From positions 8,376,063 to 8,440,062 of the forward strand of contig NC_037255.1 in assembly GCF_000002425.4 (NCBI RefSeq): a stretch of 64,000 bases of DNA, read 5' to 3'. Below the pieces are notes generated by a model. That model had not been told where the DNA came from. It searched no databases and saw nothing but the letters and a program-made list of their open reading frames with translations. This DNA is from Physcomitrium patens (lineage: Eukaryota > Streptophyta > Bryopsida > Funariales > Funariaceae). The position numbers were made by a program, and so were the translations under genes. Shown piece after piece: positions 62,701 to 64,000 of the stretch (the stretch's first letter is position 1; every line of letters starts with the position of its first letter).

Positions 62701-63189
62701 ATATAGTTAGATACTTCCCAAAATTTCTCCATTCACCTTCATATAAATCTCTTAAAAGTAATTCTAGTGATGTATTTAAACATACACCTTCTTCTTTTGA
62801 TAATATATCAATATAAAAATTTGCACTTACATCATCTTTCAAATCAATCATATCTTTTTCATCATGACAACTAAATTATATTTTTTATAATGTACTTAAA
62901 TTTTGGATTCATAAATTTGATATATGCTATTTAATTTAATATAGAAACATCTAAAATTAAATAATTTATAATCATGCTTAATAAATATAAATATTTTTTT
63001 TCTATAACTGCTAATGTACCAACCAATTATTTTTTTTTATATCGACATTTTCAAATCTTTATTGATAAATATAAGAACTTTCGTGCATGTTGCAAAAAAA
63101 AATATCAAATTTGTTTATTTATGCTATTGGCATTGCAAATGGTAGAAAGAATTTAAGTAATATTCTAAATAAGTATCTAAATTATAAAG
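59761..63189. other. AT-rich spacer at right end
   Basis: No gene was recognised. A less AT-rich patch at about 60950-61750 may be old transposon or gene debris. The part just before 63190 is where gag or protease of the adjoining plus-strand Ty3 relic would lie, but nothing was identifiable. Confidence 0.45.
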
Positions 63190-64000
63190 ACATTTTTGAA
63201 AAGAATAATGGAGATTTTTTTTGTAAGCATTGTCCCTATGATTTTTTAATTGATCTTTAAGAAAGAGCTTAACCACTATTTAGACTAATCTACAGCTTAT
63301 TATAAAATAAATTGGATACATTCAAGGACAATATTGACAAGAATTTGGTTAAAAACTTCATATGTTATTCAAAATCTCTAATAAAGGCTTCTAACTTATT
63401 TTTCAAGAAAAAGAATGGATCATTAGGGATATGTGTAGATTACTATTGACTTAACAAGATCACCATAAAAAATAGGTATTATCTATTCTTGATTTCAAGA
63501 CTTATTAATCAATTGAATTAAGTCAAGTTCTATACAAAAATAGATCTATGAAGAGCATATAACTTAATATGCATTAAAAAAAATAAATATAAGATTGCAT
63601 ATTAAACCAAGTATAAATATTTTTAATATAATGTTATGGCTTTTGAATTCACAAATATACCAATTACTTTTCAATATTTTATGAATAATGAAATTTTAAA
63701 ATTTTAAAATTATTTTATTATTTATTATTTTAAAAATAACATAATATACTCTAAAAATATAAATAAAGATAAAATTTATATTTATTACATATTATACAAA
63801 CTTAAAGATTGAAGATTATTTTTTAAGATAAAAAAGTATATTTTATACAACTTAATTTTAATTTTTAAAATAAATCATTTGAAATGATGGTCTTATGATA
63901 GATCCCAATAATTTTCAAACTATTATGGATTGAAAGATTTCGAAAACAATAAGAAATTTTTGATCTTTTTTAGATTTTTTTAATTATTATTGAATTTTTA
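63190..64000 (+). pseudogene. Decayed Ty3-type reverse transcriptase relic
   Basis: On plus, through many stops, the RT order is clear: HCPYDFLIDL, then FFKKKNGSLGICVDYY (near 63400), LNKITIKNRYYLFLISRLIN, VKFYTKIDL*RAYNL (catalytic-site Asp region), YNVMAFEFTNIPITFQYFMN (near 63625), a degraded aspartate-pair site, LYKLKD*RLFFKIKKYIL and a final part near 63930-63990. The wording differs from the 37-kb element and suggests a chromovirus-like source. It continues past the right edge. Confidence 0.85.

Overview
This is a nuclear window from a land plant. The evidence is multi-exon genes with GT-AG introns, transit-peptide-bearing plastid and mitochondrial proteins, plant-specific families (ClpR, fibrillin, ankyrin-Raf-like kinase, R2R3-MYB subgroup 21) and plant-type Ty3 and Ty1/copia retrotransposons. 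GC-richer gene islands set in very AT-rich spacers with long (AT)n tracts fit a moss or other bryophyte best. Genus and species are inference and were not checked. No bacterial operon, CRISPR array or convincing tRNA gene was seen.

Left gene island (1-26.9 kb). Minus strand: the 5' part of a mitochondrial processing peptidase alpha-subunit gene (173-1971, continuing off the left edge), the plastid ClpR4 gene (nine exons, 5984-8684) and a fibrillin/PAP gene most like FBN6 (five exons, 15947-18008). Plus strand: a frameshifted 6-phosphogluconate dehydrogenase pseudogene (about 12590-14235) and an ankyrin-repeat integrin-linked-type Raf-like kinase (ten coding exons, 21289-24572) with catalytic residues intact.

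Retroelement block (27-53.5 kb). After an AT-rich spacer comes a nested pile, mostly on the minus strand. A decayed Ty3-type element (about 31.8-42.8 kb) has a 5' LTR, a tRNA-Asp-like primer-binding site, gag, protease, RT, RNase H, integrase and an extra coiled-coil ORF after integrase. Its integrase is split by a related solo LTR lying in the opposite orientation. A second partial LTR of this family truncates one copia element (44.6-46.0 kb), which abuts a second truncated copia element (46.85-50.3 kb). A 511-bp LTR-like direct repeat occurs at 31.26 and 43.09 kb. Behind the second copia lie a CCTAAA-rich, telomere-like degenerate array and another dispersed LTR-like repeat.

Right gene island (53.6-59.8 kb). 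A subgroup-21 R2R3-MYB gene lies on plus (three exons, 54893-56129) and a plastid ribosomal protein L17 gene on minus (two exons, 58340-59531). The last 4 kb are AT-rich and end in a heavily decayed plus-strand Ty3 reverse transcriptase relic.

The six intact genes do not form an operon-like unit. Three (ClpR4, FBN6, PRPL17) are predicted to act in the plastid and MPP alpha in mitochondria, which is probably ordinary for a plant gene island. Nothing here is clearly a new biological system. The most unusual material is the Ty3 element with its extra 3' ORF and nested LTR, and a compact perfect hairpin at 31.17-31.26 kb. All coding regions were read by hand from splice signals and remembered family patterns; no alignment was run.
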